This document shows, piece by piece, positions 1 to 9,315 of a DNA stretch of 64,000 bases (the first letter of the stretch is position 1; each line of letters opens with the position of its first letter). The notes beneath the pieces were generated by a model. That model searched no databases and was not told the origin of the DNA. It saw only the letters and a list, made by a program, of their open reading frames with translations. Origin of the DNA: Bacillota bacterium. Its GTDB lineage: Bacteria; Bacillota; Dethiobacteria; Dethiobacterales; Dethiobacteraceae. The translations under genes and the position numbers were made by a program. The stretch covers positions 1-64,000 of the forward strand of contig QLUR01000009.1 in the NCBI GenBank assembly GCA_018725565.1, read 5' to 3'.

Positions 1-1203
1 GTTTATCGTTTCACTGTAAATAGCACCGTATTTGGCCTGGAGTCTTTCACGATTTGCCGCTAACTCCATATTTATTGAGTCAGCCGTCTCCTCTTTTTTG
101 AGTTCAGCGGGTCCAGCAAATCTTCTGACAATCGCGGCAGGCCGCCTGCGCAAAAAGTCGCTCCAGGTTTCTCCCGGCAGGTCCGGCTTTTCCATAACAT
201 CTAATCCGCTTATCTTTTCCAGTTGTTCGGGATTCGCGCTGCGCCATATGAATTTCGGTGAAGGAAGCGGCATACCCCAGCCCCACGGGTCTAAAAATAT
301 AATGTCGCCTGTTTTGTTTACGGCAAACTCGACCACGCTAATGAATGGATAATCGCCCGGAATCATTTCCCGGAGCGAAAAACCGGCGGTGCGGCGCTCT
401 TTAAGATCAACAATTCTTAATTCTGTTTGTGAGGAGTAGACAATAAAACGAGAATCAGGAGAAAAAGTCGGCGGCAGGATGTAATGTTCAAGCCGTTCAA
501 GAGACATACGCTCATTTGCGGCGAAATTGAATACCCAATATTTTAGTCCGCGGTTATGCCAATCAGCCAATAAGAGGAGATTGCCGTCCGGCGACCAAAG
601 CAGGTCGGATTGTGACCATGACCATTTCATGGCATCATTTCTTATCTTGTCGTCAAATTTATCCCGGTATTGCCAGATATCCGCAGCCAACAGCTCCATA
701 CGGGGATTCTCCGCGCTCAGCCGCGGCAGGAGAAATACCAAAGTAAAAAGCTCTTTTTCACTGACCGGCCAGAGCGCCAGCTCAATGCGGTAAACCGGAC
801 CAAAGGCAGTAGCGTCTGCAGAGATTATGTCGTGAGGATCTAAATCCCGGTGGTAATCATTTTCCAGAGACAAGACCGCATAGCCATCCGCTCTGGCTCC
901 CGAAAGAACACGCTGGTAAACGTCGTCGCTGATTCCAATGGCAAGAACCGGGTGGCTCGGCAATAACTGACCGGCATTTTGCAGGCGGTGGAAAAGATTA
1001 TCCAAGGCGTCCACATTTTGCGCCAGCCCGGCGACCAATAGCGGCATCGGTGAGGCATCTTCATGGTGCAGGCTGATAAGTGTGGTTTTTCGCTCGCTCA
1101 CAAAGCTTGTGGTCACATCGACAGTGGCTCTTGCCGGATGGCCGGCCAGCATCAGCCCTGCAAAGATTATCATGATCAGGCAAAACCTTATTAACCGGAA
1201 CAT
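1..1203 (-). CDS. Secreted beta-propeller-like (TolB/WD40-type) protein, partial
   Basis: The minus strand is open from the ATG at 1203 to the left edge: 401 codons with no stop, so the C-terminus lies outside the window. The N-terminus is a signal peptide: charged MFRLIR, a hydrophobic stretch to about residue 20, then HPARA before the likely cleavage site. Two blade-like motifs, SQSDLLWSPDGNLLLLADW and PTFSPDSRFIVYSS, resemble the W/FSPDG strands of TolB and WD40 propellers. The protein is therefore probably exported and binds or senses something outside the membrane. No catalytic motif is seen and the substrate is unknown. A small membrane protein gene lies 105 bp upstream on the same strand. 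Confidence 0.75.
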   Translation of the reverse strand, partial: MFRLIRFCLIMIIFAGLMLAGHPARATVDVTTSFVSERKTTLISLHHEDASPMPLLVAGLAQNVDALDNLFHRLQNAGQLLPSHPVLAIGISDDVYQRVLSGARADGYAVLSLENDYHRDLDPHDIISADATAFGPVYRIELALWPVSEKELFTLVFLLPRLSAENPRMELLAADIWQYRDKFDDKIRNDAMKWSWSQSDLLWSPDGNLLLLADWHNRGLKYWVFNFAANERMSLERLEHYILPPTFSPDSRFIVYSSQTELRIVDLKERRTAGFSLREMIPGDYPFISVVEFAVNKTGDIIFLDPWGWGMPLPSPKFIWRSANPEQLEKISGLDVMEKPDLPGETWSDFLRRRPAAIVRRFAGPAELKKEETADSINMELAANRERLQAKYGAIYSETIN

Positions 1204-1308
1204 TTTAATCCCGCCTCCGCTCATTTTACAGTGTTTCAAGGTTTGTGCTGCCTTGAATAAGACCTGCAAGCTTGCCGTCAAAAAAGACTTAAACCGGTGA
1301 TAATGCGC

Positions 1309-1479
1309 TTATCTGATAAAAATCAGGTACCAGAGAACAAATATCCATCCGAGGATGCCGTGTAACAAGGCATAAATAACGGACTGGTAGATACTCCAGG
1401 AAATGATCATGGCCAGACAACAGCCAAAGCCGATCCCGGTTTTAATGGTTTTAATGACTGGATATGGCCTTCCATTCAT
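1309..1479 (-). CDS. Small hydrophobic membrane protein (56 aa)
   Basis: A 56-codon minus-strand ORF starts at ATG 1479 and stops at 1309. A strong ribosome-binding site (GGGGAGG) lies about 8 bases upstream of the start. The product has a basic N-terminus (MNGRPYPVIKTIKTG) followed by two hydrophobic stretches (GFGCCLAMIISWSIY and ILGWIFVLWYLIFI), so it should be a two-helix or hairpin membrane protein. I recognise no family. Intact codons and the good Shine-Dalgarno argue that it is real. It may be co-transcribed with the secreted protein downstream. Confidence 0.6.
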   Translation of the reverse strand: MNGRPYPVIKTIKTGIGFGCCLAMIISWSIYQSVIYALLHGILGWIFVLWYLIFIR

Positions 1480-1514
1480 AACAAATAAACCTCCCCTTAT
1501 TAGTTCCTTAAGTC

Positions 1515-1625
1515 TTAATACGCGTAATATAATGTCGTCTCTTTATCCATGATCGGAACTATCTTTTGGGCAGAGAACAATTCTTCAAATGCCTCAAAGT
1601 GGCCGGAACCGGGAAGCAAGATCAT
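1515..1625 (-). pseudogene. Remnant of a PIN-domain toxin C-terminus
   Basis: A short minus-strand frame reads ...GHFEAFEELFSAQKIVPI...KETTLYYAY, then a stop, then DLRN. This looks like the last third of a PIN ribonuclease (end of the core, then the terminal helix). It overlaps the tail of the broken antitoxin gene upstream, as if an internal deletion joined an antitoxin directly to the end of its toxin. The catalytic N-terminal acidic residues are gone. The assignment rests on weak similarity by eye. Confidence 0.35.
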
Positions 1626-1818
1626 TCAGGTCGAACCCTTTTTTCATGGCAGCAAGCTGTCTGTCCTTTGCTTTACTATAGGCGTCATCCTTTTCAACAA
1701 TGTCTTCCAGCGTTTCTGCCAGAAGACGGCAAAGGGATGTTTGCCTGTTTACGGCAAGATGTTTTGCTTTTTATAAAACGTCCTTGGGAATCGATATAGT
1801 AACATTTTGTTTTTCCAT
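1594..1818 (-). pseudogene. Broken ribbon-helix-helix (CopG-type) antitoxin
   Basis: From ATG 1818 the minus strand reads MEKQNVTISIPKDVL, then an in-frame TAA at 1773-1771, then KAKHLAVNRQTSL and a long helical tail ending near KKGFDLNDL. The beta strand VTISIPKDVL followed by the KAKHLA helix is the typical start of small CopG/RHH antitoxins paired with PIN toxins. The stop codon at codon 16 and the truncated tail mark it as decayed, unless translation restarts internally. A PIN-like fragment follows immediately. Confidence 0.6.
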
Positions 1819-2383
1819 GTCTTTTTTACCCCTACGTAAATAAGTGTAGCACATTATACGTGAATATACACGCCGCATTCTCTCACGCATCACTCTTTGT
1901 TTATTTCCGGTACACCATGGTATGGCAGCTTTGAGACAAGGCCTCGAATTCAGCCGGCGTGATGACCATCCATCCTTTGGAGTGCCTGCTAAAACTATAA
2001 CACCGGCAAAGAGGATTTTGTGACAGTATATTTCTGCAATATATGGAAGAAGTCCTTTTTGCGTACGTTTAGTTCATGAAGGGCACTATGCGAAAGTTAC
2101 CTGGCAATCTTGACTGAACCCAGCCACATTTGTATACTATCGATAACTGGCGTTGCAATGTTCCGGTCATTTGACCGAAAACTCCCAAACGGAGAATCAT
2201 ACCCCTACGGCATGGTCGGAAGGGTGAAAATAATTCCCCTCATCACCGCCAAGCGAGAGGGGACTTTAGCGCCTGTCTATATGGCAAAAATTAGACATGG
2301 TGTCCCTCGAATTACCAAAATGAAACTTTTAGATGTTACACGGTACTAGATGCCGGCAGGGAAAGGATGAGCAACAGTCCAGG
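1819..2383. other. Intergenic region, no supported gene
   Basis: This 565-bp stretch separates the minus-strand genes on the left from the miaB-mutS run on the right. It holds short open frames only, none with a convincing ribosome site or family resemblance. An inverted repeat CCCCTC...GAGGGG (about 2237-2262) has no T-run. A palindrome CCGGTCATTTGACCG lies near 2163-2177. A promoter for miaB is expected here but no clear -35/-10 pair was found. Confidence 0.5.
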
Positions 2384-3706
2384 ATGACTAAAAAATACAG
2401 CATGACCGTTTTCGGCTGCCAGATGAACGAGCGGGATGCCGAGACGCTGCGCGGTTTTCTTGATCAGCTGGGGTATACAGAGACAGAGCGGGTCGCGGAG
2501 GCGGACCTGGTGATTATGAATACCTGCGCTGTGCGGCAAAAAGCGGAGGAGAAAGTTTACGGCCTGATTGGGCGGCTGGGCAAGCTAAAAGAACAAAACC
2601 CGGGGATGCTTCTCGCCGTTTGCGGCTGCCTGCCGCAACAGGAGAAAGCGGCTCAAAAAATCCGCAAAAAGTATCCGTTTGTGGACTTAATATTTGGCAC
2701 GCACAATCTGGCAGCTTTCCCTGAGCTGCTGCAGCGGGTGCAAAGTGAACGCGGGCCGGTTATGGAAGTGTGGGACGAAGCCGGTGAAGTGGCGGAAGAC
2801 CTGCCTGTGATGCGCCGGGACGGGGTCAAGGCCTGGGTAAACATAACTTACGGTTGCAATAATTATTGCTCCTATTGCGTTGTGCCGTATGTGCGCGGCA
2901 GGGAAAGGAGCCGGCGGCCGGAGGCCATTTTGGCGGAAATCGGGAAGCTAGTGGCCGGGGGCAGCAAGGAGGTTACCTTGCTGGGTCAAAACGTCAATTC
3001 CTACGGAAAAGACCTGTCAGAAAAGATAGATTTTCCCGGACTGCTGGAGCGGGTAGACCGGGAGAGCGGATTGGCCCGAATTCGTTTCATGACCTCCCAC
3101 CCGCGGGACTTCACCGAAAAACTGGTCGCTGTGATGGCTGAAGGTAATAATATCTGCGAACACGTCCACCTGCCGGTTCAGTCCGGCAGCAACCGGATTT
3201 TAGAGTTAATGAACCGCGGGTATACCCGCGAGCATTACCTGGGACTGGCAGAGCTGCTCCGAAATTATTTGCCGGGGTGCGCGCTGACCACTGACCTGAT
3301 AGTCGGCTTTCCAGGTGAAACGGAAGAAGACTTTCAGGATACACTGGCTCTGGCCGAAGAGGTGCGCTTTGACGCCGCGTTTACCTTTCTTTATTCACCG
3401 CGCCGCGGCACACCTGCCTGCAATATGCCGGAACAGGTGCCGGCGGCGGTTAAGAAAGAGCGATTTGCGAGGCTCCTGGAGGTGCAGAACCGCCGCGGGC
3501 TGGAACGGAACCGGGCGCTTGTGGGCTGCGTGGTCGAAGTATTGACTGAAGGCCCGAGCAAGACCGACCCGAACGTCTTGACAGGGAGGACGCGGACGAA
3601 CAAGACGGTCAACTTTAGCGGTCGCAGTGTCGGGCCGGGGACGCTGGCGGAAGTGGAAATCACAGCGGCGCAGACCTGGAGCCTGCTGGGGAGGCTGGTG
3701 CCATGA
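2384..3706 (+). CDS. miaB: tRNA-2-methylthio-N6-dimethylallyladenosine synthase MiaB
   Basis: MiaB is a radical-SAM methylthiotransferase that adds a 2-methylthio group to i6A37 of tRNAs reading UNN codons. The N-terminal UPF0004 domain begins with FGCQMNERDAE and has further cysteines in NTCAVR and CGCLPQ for the auxiliary cluster. The radical-SAM triad follows in YGCNNYCSYCVVPYVRGRE, and a TRAM RNA-binding domain closes the protein. I chose ATG 2384 because it aligns with family starts (MTKKYSMTVFGCQMN). The frame is open back to 2333, and the ribosome site is weak either way. It overlaps mutS by 4 bp, and its partner enzyme gene miaA lies downstream. Confidence 0.95.
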   Translation: MTKKYSMTVFGCQMNERDAETLRGFLDQLGYTETERVAEADLVIMNTCAVRQKAEEKVYGLIGRLGKLKEQNPGMLLAVCGCLPQQEKAAQKIRKKYPFVDLIFGTHNLAAFPELLQRVQSERGPVMEVWDEAGEVAEDLPVMRRDGVKAWVNITYGCNNYCSYCVVPYVRGRERSRRPEAILAEIGKLVAGGSKEVTLLGQNVNSYGKDLSEKIDFPGLLERVDRESGLARIRFMTSHPRDFTEKLVAVMAEGNNICEHVHLPVQSGSNRILELMNRGYTREHYLGLAELLRNYLPGCALTTDLIVGFPGETEEDFQDTLALAEEVRFDAAFTFLYSPRRGTPACNMPEQVPAAVKKERFARLLEVQNRRGLERNRALVGCVVEVLTEGPSKTDPNVLTGRTRTNKTVNFSGRSVGPGTLAEVEITAAQTWSLLGRLVP

Positions 3707-6300
3707 GCGCGGAAACGCCGCTTATCAGGCAGTACCGGGAAATTAAAGCGCAAAACGAAGACAAACTTTTGTTATTCCGAGTGGGCGACTTTTATGAAAT
3801 GTTTTACGAGGACGCCAGGCGGGGTGCAAGAGAGCTGGAGATTACGCTGACTTCCCGTGAAACCGGCAAGGGCAACCATGTGCCGTTGGCCGGCTTCCCT
3901 TTCCACGCCCTCGACAATTACCTGGGCAGACTGGTCGACAGAGGCTACAAGGTTGCGATCTGCGAGCAGGTAGAAGACGCGAAGCTGGCCAAGGGTCTGG
4001 TCAGACGGGAAATTGTGCGGGTTGTGACGCCGGGAACTCTGACCGAAACATCGTTGCTTGACGAAAAGCGCAACAATTACCTGGCTGCCGTTTTTGCCGC
4101 GCGCGGCGGTTACGGCTTGGCGGCCGTGGATGTTTCTACCGGGGAATTTGTGTGCTGCGAATTACGCGGACGGCAGGCGGCCAGGCTCTTGAGCGATGAG
4201 CTATGCCGCCTGCAACCGGCGGAGCTGGTGGTTAACGCCGTTGCCCTGGCTGACCCGGGCTGCAGGGATGCTTTTGCCCGTCTTGGCAGAGAGGTGCCGG
4301 TGGGTACTGTTACCGGCAGGGAATATAGCTTCCGGTATGCGGAGATAACTTTGCGTGAGCACTTTGGAGTCAATTGCCGACAAATCTCCGGGCTGGCAGC
4401 GGCGGCTGCAGGTGCGGCGGTACGATACCTGCGCGAAAACCAGCCGGGCGGGTTGAAGCACCTGCAAACTCCCGGTGAGTATTCCCCGGAAGGATTTATG
4501 ATCCTGGACCCGGCGACGCGCCGCAATCTGGAACTGACCCGTACCATCCGGGAAGAAAATAAAGCCGGATCACTGCTCTCGGTGCTTGACCGGACCAGAA
4601 CCGGTGCGGGCGCCAGACTGCTGAAAAGGTGGCTGGAGCAGCCGCTCCTTGACTCCGTCGCCATAAACCGGCGCCTTGATGCAGTAGAGGAACTGACTGG
4701 CAATTTACTTTTCCTGGAGGAATTGGCGGAGCAGCTTGATAAGACCAGCGACCTGGAGCGGCTGATCAGCCGGGTCAACTGTGAAAACGCCAACGCCCGC
4801 GACTTGGTGGCCATGCGTTGCACGCTGCTTTTGCTGCCGGGGTTTACAAACAGGCTGACTTTGGCCGGGACTGCAACTTTGCGGGAATTGGCCGGGCGTT
4901 TGCCGGACCTGTCATCTTTGGCAGAATACCTTATGGAGGCGCTGCGGGACGATCCGCCTCTGGCCCTGAAAGAAGGAGGCCTGTTGCGGGATGGTTTTCA
5001 TCCCGAGGTGGACAGGCTGAGGCAAGCGCGCCGCGGCGGCCAGGAATACCTGCTGGGAGTGGAGCAGCGTGAGCGGGAACGCACCGGCATTAAATCGCTC
5101 AAAGTAAGCTATAACCGGGTTTTTGGCTACTATATGGAAATTTCCCGGGCCAACCTGCATCTGGTGCCGGAGGATTATCATCGCAAGCAGACTTTGGCCA
5201 ACGCGGAGCGCTACATAACCCCAGAGTTGAAGGAATACGAAGCCCTGATCCTTGGCGCGGAGGAAAAAATTACCGCCCTGGAATATGAAGCGTTTTTGGC
5301 CATCAGGGAAAGAGTGGCGGAATTTACCGTTTCTATCCAGGAGGCGGCTGCAGTCTTGGCCGAACTGGATGCTTATCAGTCTCTGGCCAGGGTAGCCCGT
5401 GACAACCGCTATGTACGCCCGGAGCTCGACGACACCGTAAAAATCGAAATAACAGACGGGCGCCATCCTGTGTTGGAGAAATTGCTGCCAGACCAGTTGT
5501 TTGTTCCAAACGATCTTTTTCTGGATGGTGTGGAACACCGTGTTTTGCTGATTACCGGACCGAATATGGCGGGCAAGTCAACGTATATGCGCGCGGCAGC
5601 GCTTGTGGTTATCCTGGCGCAGCTTGGCAGCTTCGTTCCTGCCAGAAAAGCGCGGATCGGCCTGGTTGACCGCATTTTTACCCGCATCGGAGCGGCGGAC
5701 GACCTGGTGGGCGGGCAAAGTACCTTCATGGTGGAAATGAGCGAAGTGGCTGGCATCCTGAACAGGGCCACCTCCAGGAGCCTGGTTTTGCTGGATGAGG
5801 TCGGGCGCGGCACCGGTACGGTGGACGGCATCAGCATCGCGCGAGCCGTAGTGGAATACCTGTACTACAAAGTAAAGGCCAGAACACTGTTTGCCACTCA
5901 CTACCATGAACTGACCGCCCTGGCAGCCGAGTTTCCCGCTATTCGAAACCTTGCCACTGCGGTCAAAGAAAAGGGCGAGGAGATTGTTTTCCTCCATAAA
6001 GTGGTGCCTGGCAGTGTCGACAAAAGTTACGGCCTGCAGGTAGCGCGGCTGGCCGGCCTGCCGCCCCAGGTGCTGGAACGGGCACGCGATATTCTGGCGC
6101 AACTGGAAACTGATGGCGGACGGCGGACGGCGGACTCCGCGGAAGAAGGACAGTTGCGCCTGTTTGTTCCGGACCGGGAGTTATCCGCCGCGCTTGATGA
6201 ACTGGAGTTGGCTGACCTGATGACGACTACACCGCTGGAGGCCATGCAGCTGATGTACAGGCTCCAGCAAGCCATGAAAAGAGGTAAACCGCATGGTTAG
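3703..6300 (+). CDS. mutS: DNA mismatch repair protein MutS
   Basis: MutS (865 aa) binds mismatches and loops and recruits MutL. The N-terminal mismatch-binding domain carries the diagnostic Phe-Glu motif in VGDFYEMFYEDA near residue 25. The C-terminal ABC-type ATPase has Walker A GPNMAGKST at about 618-626, Walker B/signature LLDEVGRGTGTVDG and the ATHYHEL switch. Length is normal for the family. The ATG overlaps the miaB stop by 4 bp, and mutL starts 8 bp before this gene ends, so translation of the three is probably coupled. Confidence 0.97.
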   Translation: MSAETPLIRQYREIKAQNEDKLLLFRVGDFYEMFYEDARRGARELEITLTSRETGKGNHVPLAGFPFHALDNYLGRLVDRGYKVAICEQVEDAKLAKGLVRREIVRVVTPGTLTETSLLDEKRNNYLAAVFAARGGYGLAAVDVSTGEFVCCELRGRQAARLLSDELCRLQPAELVVNAVALADPGCRDAFARLGREVPVGTVTGREYSFRYAEITLREHFGVNCRQISGLAAAAAGAAVRYLRENQPGGLKHLQTPGEYSPEGFMILDPATRRNLELTRTIREENKAGSLLSVLDRTRTGAGARLLKRWLEQPLLDSVAINRRLDAVEELTGNLLFLEELAEQLDKTSDLERLISRVNCENANARDLVAMRCTLLLLPGFTNRLTLAGTATLRELAGRLPDLSSLAEYLMEALRDDPPLALKEGGLLRDGFHPEVDRLRQARRGGQEYLLGVEQRERERTGIKSLKVSYNRVFGYYMEISRANLHLVPEDYHRKQTLANAERYITPELKEYEALILGAEEKITALEYEAFLAIRERVAEFTVSIQEAAAVLAELDAYQSLARVARDNRYVRPELDDTVKIEITDGRHPVLEKLLPDQLFVPNDLFLDGVEHRVLLITGPNMAGKSTYMRAAALVVILAQLGSFVPARKARIGLVDRIFTRIGAADDLVGGQSTFMVEMSEVAGILNRATSRSLVLLDEVGRGTGTVDGISIARAVVEYLYYKVKARTLFATHYHELTALAAEFPAIRNLATAVKEKGEEIVFLHKVVPGSVDKSYGLQVARLAGLPPQVLERARDILAQLETDGGRRTADSAEEGQLRLFVPDRELSAALDELELADLMTTTPLEAMQLMYRLQQAMKRGKPHG

Positions 6301-8059
6301 GATTAAGGTCCTGGACGAGGCCACCGCCAACCAGATAGCTGCCGGCGAGGTGGTGGAAAGACCGGCGGCGGTGGTGAAGGAGCTGGTAGAAAATGCCCTT
6401 GATGCCGGGGCAAAGCAGGTTCGCATCTGCGTCTATGGCAGCGGGCTAGCCAGTATAAGTGTGGCTGACGACGGTTCGGGAATGTCGCCGCAGGAGGCCC
6501 GCCTGGCGGTGTTGCGCCATGCCACCAGCAAGATTGCTTCCTTGGAGGACCTGGCAAGCGTCATAACTCTTGGTTTCCGCGGTGAGGCGCTCCCCAGCAT
6601 CGCCTCTGTCAGCCGGATGCGCATTACGACACGACGTCCCGAAGATCTGGCCGGGACTGAGCTTATGCTTCAGGGCGGCAAAACAGTCGGCGACTGCGAG
6701 ACTGGCTGCCCTTCCGGAACAGAGGTTCGGGTGGATGAACTGTTTTACAATACCCCGGCCAGGTTAAAGTTTTTAAAGAGTGAGACGTCCGAATCTGCCA
6801 AAATAACTGAAGTTGTCCAGCGGTTGGCGCTGGCCTGGCCGGAGGTGTCCTTTTCGTACCAGGTCAATGGACGGGAACATCTGGTGACTGCCGGGAATGG
6901 GAAGTACGGCGATGTACTTGTTGCCGTCTTCGGACGTGAGCTTGGTTGCCGGTTTCTGCCGGTTTCCTGGCAAAGACCGCTCCTTTCATTGCATGGTTTT
7001 CTGTCACAGCCGGATCTGTTACGGGCCAACCGCAACCTGCAATACTTTTATGTCAATAAACGGCCGGTCCGCTCACCGCTGCTGAGCGATGCCCTGCAGA
7101 AGGGTTATCTCACGCTGCTGCCGCGCAATCGTTTCCCTGCCGCGGTAATATTTCTCGAGATTGACCCGTCTGAGGTGGACGTCAATGTCCACCCGGCCAA
7201 GCAGGAAGTTCGCTTTTCCCGCGGACAGGAAATCTACCGCCAGTTTCTTGCCGGAGTAAGGCATGCCTTGCGCCAGGCGGGATCGCCGGAACTGAGAACG
7301 TTGACGTCTGCAAGAGACCCCGTGTACCAACAGGATGTTGCCCATCCGACCTTTGAACGCCGACCTCTGACCTCCGTATGCGAGCGCCCGCAGCAGGACA
7401 CGATTTTCCAGCTGCGGGAAACGGCTCCGGCGGGAAAAACTGCTCCGCCGTCAGGAAATTTAACTCTTCCATGTTCACCTGAAACCATTTTTACGGGCCT
7501 AATTCCCATTGGTCAACTGGCTGCCACCTACCTGCTGGCCCAGTCGGGGGCAGGCGATCTCTGTCTTATTGATCAGCACGCTGCTCACGAACGTATTCTG
7601 TACAATTCCTATACCAGGGAAATACAGGAGGGACGGCTTGCAGTTCAGGAGGTTATTCCGCAGACTGTCGAACTTGACCCGCAGAGTGCGGCAGCCCTGA
7701 ACGGTTCTCTGAAAATATTTGCCGGAGCTGGATTAACATTTGCGCCGTTTGGCCATAATACTTTTATCTTGCGAACTGTGCCCGCATTCTTAAGCCATAG
7801 TCTGACCAGGGAAGATATCATAGCCTTGGTTGAGACGGCTTCGGAAAACAGTGAGGCAACCGTATTGCTCGGGGAAGTTCTGAGGCTGATGGCCTGCAAG
7901 GCCGCCGTCAGAGCCGGCCAACCGTTATCCAGGGAAGAGATGACCGGGCTGCTTAACAGTCTTGCGAAAACAGAACAGCCCTTTACCTGCCCGCACGGCC
8001 GGCCTACGGTTATCTCTCTGTCAGCAGCTGAGTTGGCCACGCGTTTCAGGAGGCGTTAG
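6293..8059 (+). CDS. mutL: DNA mismatch repair protein MutL (nicking-type, altered motif)
   Basis: MutL (588 aa) is the GHKL ATPase that links MutS to strand excision. ATP-binding motifs are clear: ENALDAGA, DDGSGM, HATSKI and GFRGEALPSIASVS. Organisms without MutH carry a C-terminal endonuclease with DQHA-x2-E-x4-E, a Cys-containing ACKAAVRAGQ segment and CPHGRPT. Here the first motif reads DQHAAHERILYN (residues 427-438), so the last Glu is Asn. Otherwise the C-terminal domain is intact. It overlaps mutS by 8 bp, and miaA follows after 1 bp. Confidence 0.96.
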   Translation: MVRIKVLDEATANQIAAGEVVERPAAVVKELVENALDAGAKQVRICVYGSGLASISVADDGSGMSPQEARLAVLRHATSKIASLEDLASVITLGFRGEALPSIASVSRMRITTRRPEDLAGTELMLQGGKTVGDCETGCPSGTEVRVDELFYNTPARLKFLKSETSESAKITEVVQRLALAWPEVSFSYQVNGREHLVTAGNGKYGDVLVAVFGRELGCRFLPVSWQRPLLSLHGFLSQPDLLRANRNLQYFYVNKRPVRSPLLSDALQKGYLTLLPRNRFPAAVIFLEIDPSEVDVNVHPAKQEVRFSRGQEIYRQFLAGVRHALRQAGSPELRTLTSARDPVYQQDVAHPTFERRPLTSVCERPQQDTIFQLRETAPAGKTAPPSGNLTLPCSPETIFTGLIPIGQLAATYLLAQSGAGDLCLIDQHAAHERILYNSYTREIQEGRLAVQEVIPQTVELDPQSAAALNGSLKIFAGAGLTFAPFGHNTFILRTVPAFLSHSLTREDIIALVETASENSEATVLLGEVLRLMACKAAVRAGQPLSREEMTGLLNSLAKTEQPFTCPHGRPTVISLSAAELATRFRRR

Positions 8060-8060
8060 C

Positions 8061-9002
8061 ATGGCGCCTTTGCTGGTAATTACCGGACCAACTGCTGCCG
8101 GCAAGTCACAGGTGGCGTTGCAGGTGGCGTTGCGGCTTGCCGGCGAAATTGTTTCCGCTGACTCAGTCCAGGTTTACCGCGGCCTGGATATCGGCACTGC
8201 GAAAGCTTCGCCGGAGGAACGCGCCCTTGTTCCTCATCATTTGCTGGATATTGCTGACCCGCATCAGAACTACACGGCAGCGGATTTTCAGCGGGATGCG
8301 AGGAAAGAGATTAGCGGAATCTTATCCAGGGGCAGGGTGCCGATTTTGGTGGGCGGGACGGGACTTTATATCCGGGCGCTGCTTCGTGGCTTTGCTTTCA
8401 GCGAGGCGGGCGAAGATGCCGGATTGCGCCGGAAATTGTACGAAGAAGCGCAACTGCACGGGCCAGAGGTGCTGCATAAGCGACTGGCGGCGATTGACCC
8501 GGTGTCGGCGTCGGGAATCCATCCCCACGACCTGCGCCGCCAGTTGCGTGCGCTGGAAGTGTTTGCGCAAAGCCGCAGGCCAATCTCAGGGCAATCCTCT
8601 CGCACTGCCGGCACCTCCGGTTATGATGCGCTCATGTTCGTGCTGAACCGGCCGCGGGAGCAGCTGTACCAGCGCATTGAACAAAGGGTGGAAAAGATGC
8701 TGGCCAAAGGCTTGGTGGAGGAAGTAAAAGCCTTGCTTGGCAGCGGTGTGTCTGCTGAGTGCAAGGCCATGCAAAGTCTGGGCTACCGCCAGCTTGTGGC
8801 CTGCCTGCAGGGGATGATGACCCTGCCGGAAGCGGTGGAGTTGATTAAACGGGACACGCGGCGCTATGCCAAACGCCAGCTGACCTGGTTCCGCAGTGAA
8901 CCGGAGGCTGTCTGGATCGACCTTGAAAAGGCCGGCATCGATGGAGCTGTGGAAAATATTTGCGCCGCCACCGGCAGGAGTTTCCAGGCAGAGCGAGAAT
9001 AA
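8061..9002 (+). CDS. miaA: tRNA dimethylallyltransferase MiaA
   Basis: MiaA (313 aa) transfers dimethylallyl from DMAPP to A37 of tRNAs, making the substrate for MiaB encoded upstream. The P-loop GPTAAGKS (residues 9-16) is followed by SADSVQVYRGLDIGTAK, GGTGLYIRALL and the C-terminal KRQLTWFR motif. The frame is open upstream to 7962, but ATG 8061 is chosen: it has CAGGAGG just upstream, it gives the conserved short N-terminus, and it leaves only 1 bp after the mutL stop. Confidence 0.96.
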   Translation: MAPLLVITGPTAAGKSQVALQVALRLAGEIVSADSVQVYRGLDIGTAKASPEERALVPHHLLDIADPHQNYTAADFQRDARKEISGILSRGRVPILVGGTGLYIRALLRGFAFSEAGEDAGLRRKLYEEAQLHGPEVLHKRLAAIDPVSASGIHPHDLRRQLRALEVFAQSRRPISGQSSRTAGTSGYDALMFVLNRPREQLYQRIEQRVEKMLAKGLVEEVKALLGSGVSAECKAMQSLGYRQLVACLQGMMTLPEAVELIKRDTRRYAKRQLTWFRSEPEAVWIDLEKAGIDGAVENICAATGRSFQAERE

Positions 9003-9039
9003 CTTAGTCCAGTGCAGCAGTTAACAGCCTATTGGGGGA

Positions 9040-9279
9040 ATGATTGTGAACAAAGGAACGGTAAACCTGCAGGATAATTTTTTAAACGCGGCCAGAAAAG
9101 ACGACCTGATGCTGACTATTTTTTTAGTAAACGGCTATCAGATTAAGGGGACGGTTCGCAGCTTTGACAACTTCACCATTCTCCTTAATGTAGACAATAA
9201 GCAGCAGCTGGTGTATAAACATGCCGTGTCCACGATTATACCTTTTCGCAATATCAACCTGACCCAGCCGGCGGAATGA
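9040..9279 (+). CDS. hfq: RNA-binding protein Hfq
   Basis: Hfq forms a hexameric Sm-like ring that binds U- and A-rich RNA. The Sm1 motif ([29 protein letters not shown]) and Sm2 core ([10 protein letters not shown]) are both present in a 79-residue product. ATG 9040 is given. GTG 9046 is also likely, because GGGGG at 9034-9038 is better spaced from it. The miaA-hfq-hflX order is widely conserved. A hairpin follows the stop. Confidence 0.95.
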   Translation: MIVNKGTVNLQDNFLNAARKDDLMLTIFLVNGYQIKGTVRSFDNFTILLNVDNKQQLVYKHAVSTIIPFRNINLTQPAE

Positions 9280-9315
9280 GTCCCTTGCGGTTCAAGAAAA
9301 GAGTTCAGGCTAAAG

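Noticed and set aside
1890-2080. Minus-strand frame ending ...SFSRHSKGWMVITPAEF...
   Set aside because: It looks somewhat protein-like but has no start or ribosome site and an in-frame stop close upstream. I could not match it to a family.
2110-2349. 79-codon plus-strand frame before miaB
   Set aside because: No ribosome site, no family resemblance, and it runs over inverted repeats in an otherwise non-coding gap.
4912-5538. Long minus-strand frame (208 codons) inside mutS
   Set aside because: It is the antisense shadow of a strongly conserved MutS region, without a ribosome site or domain.
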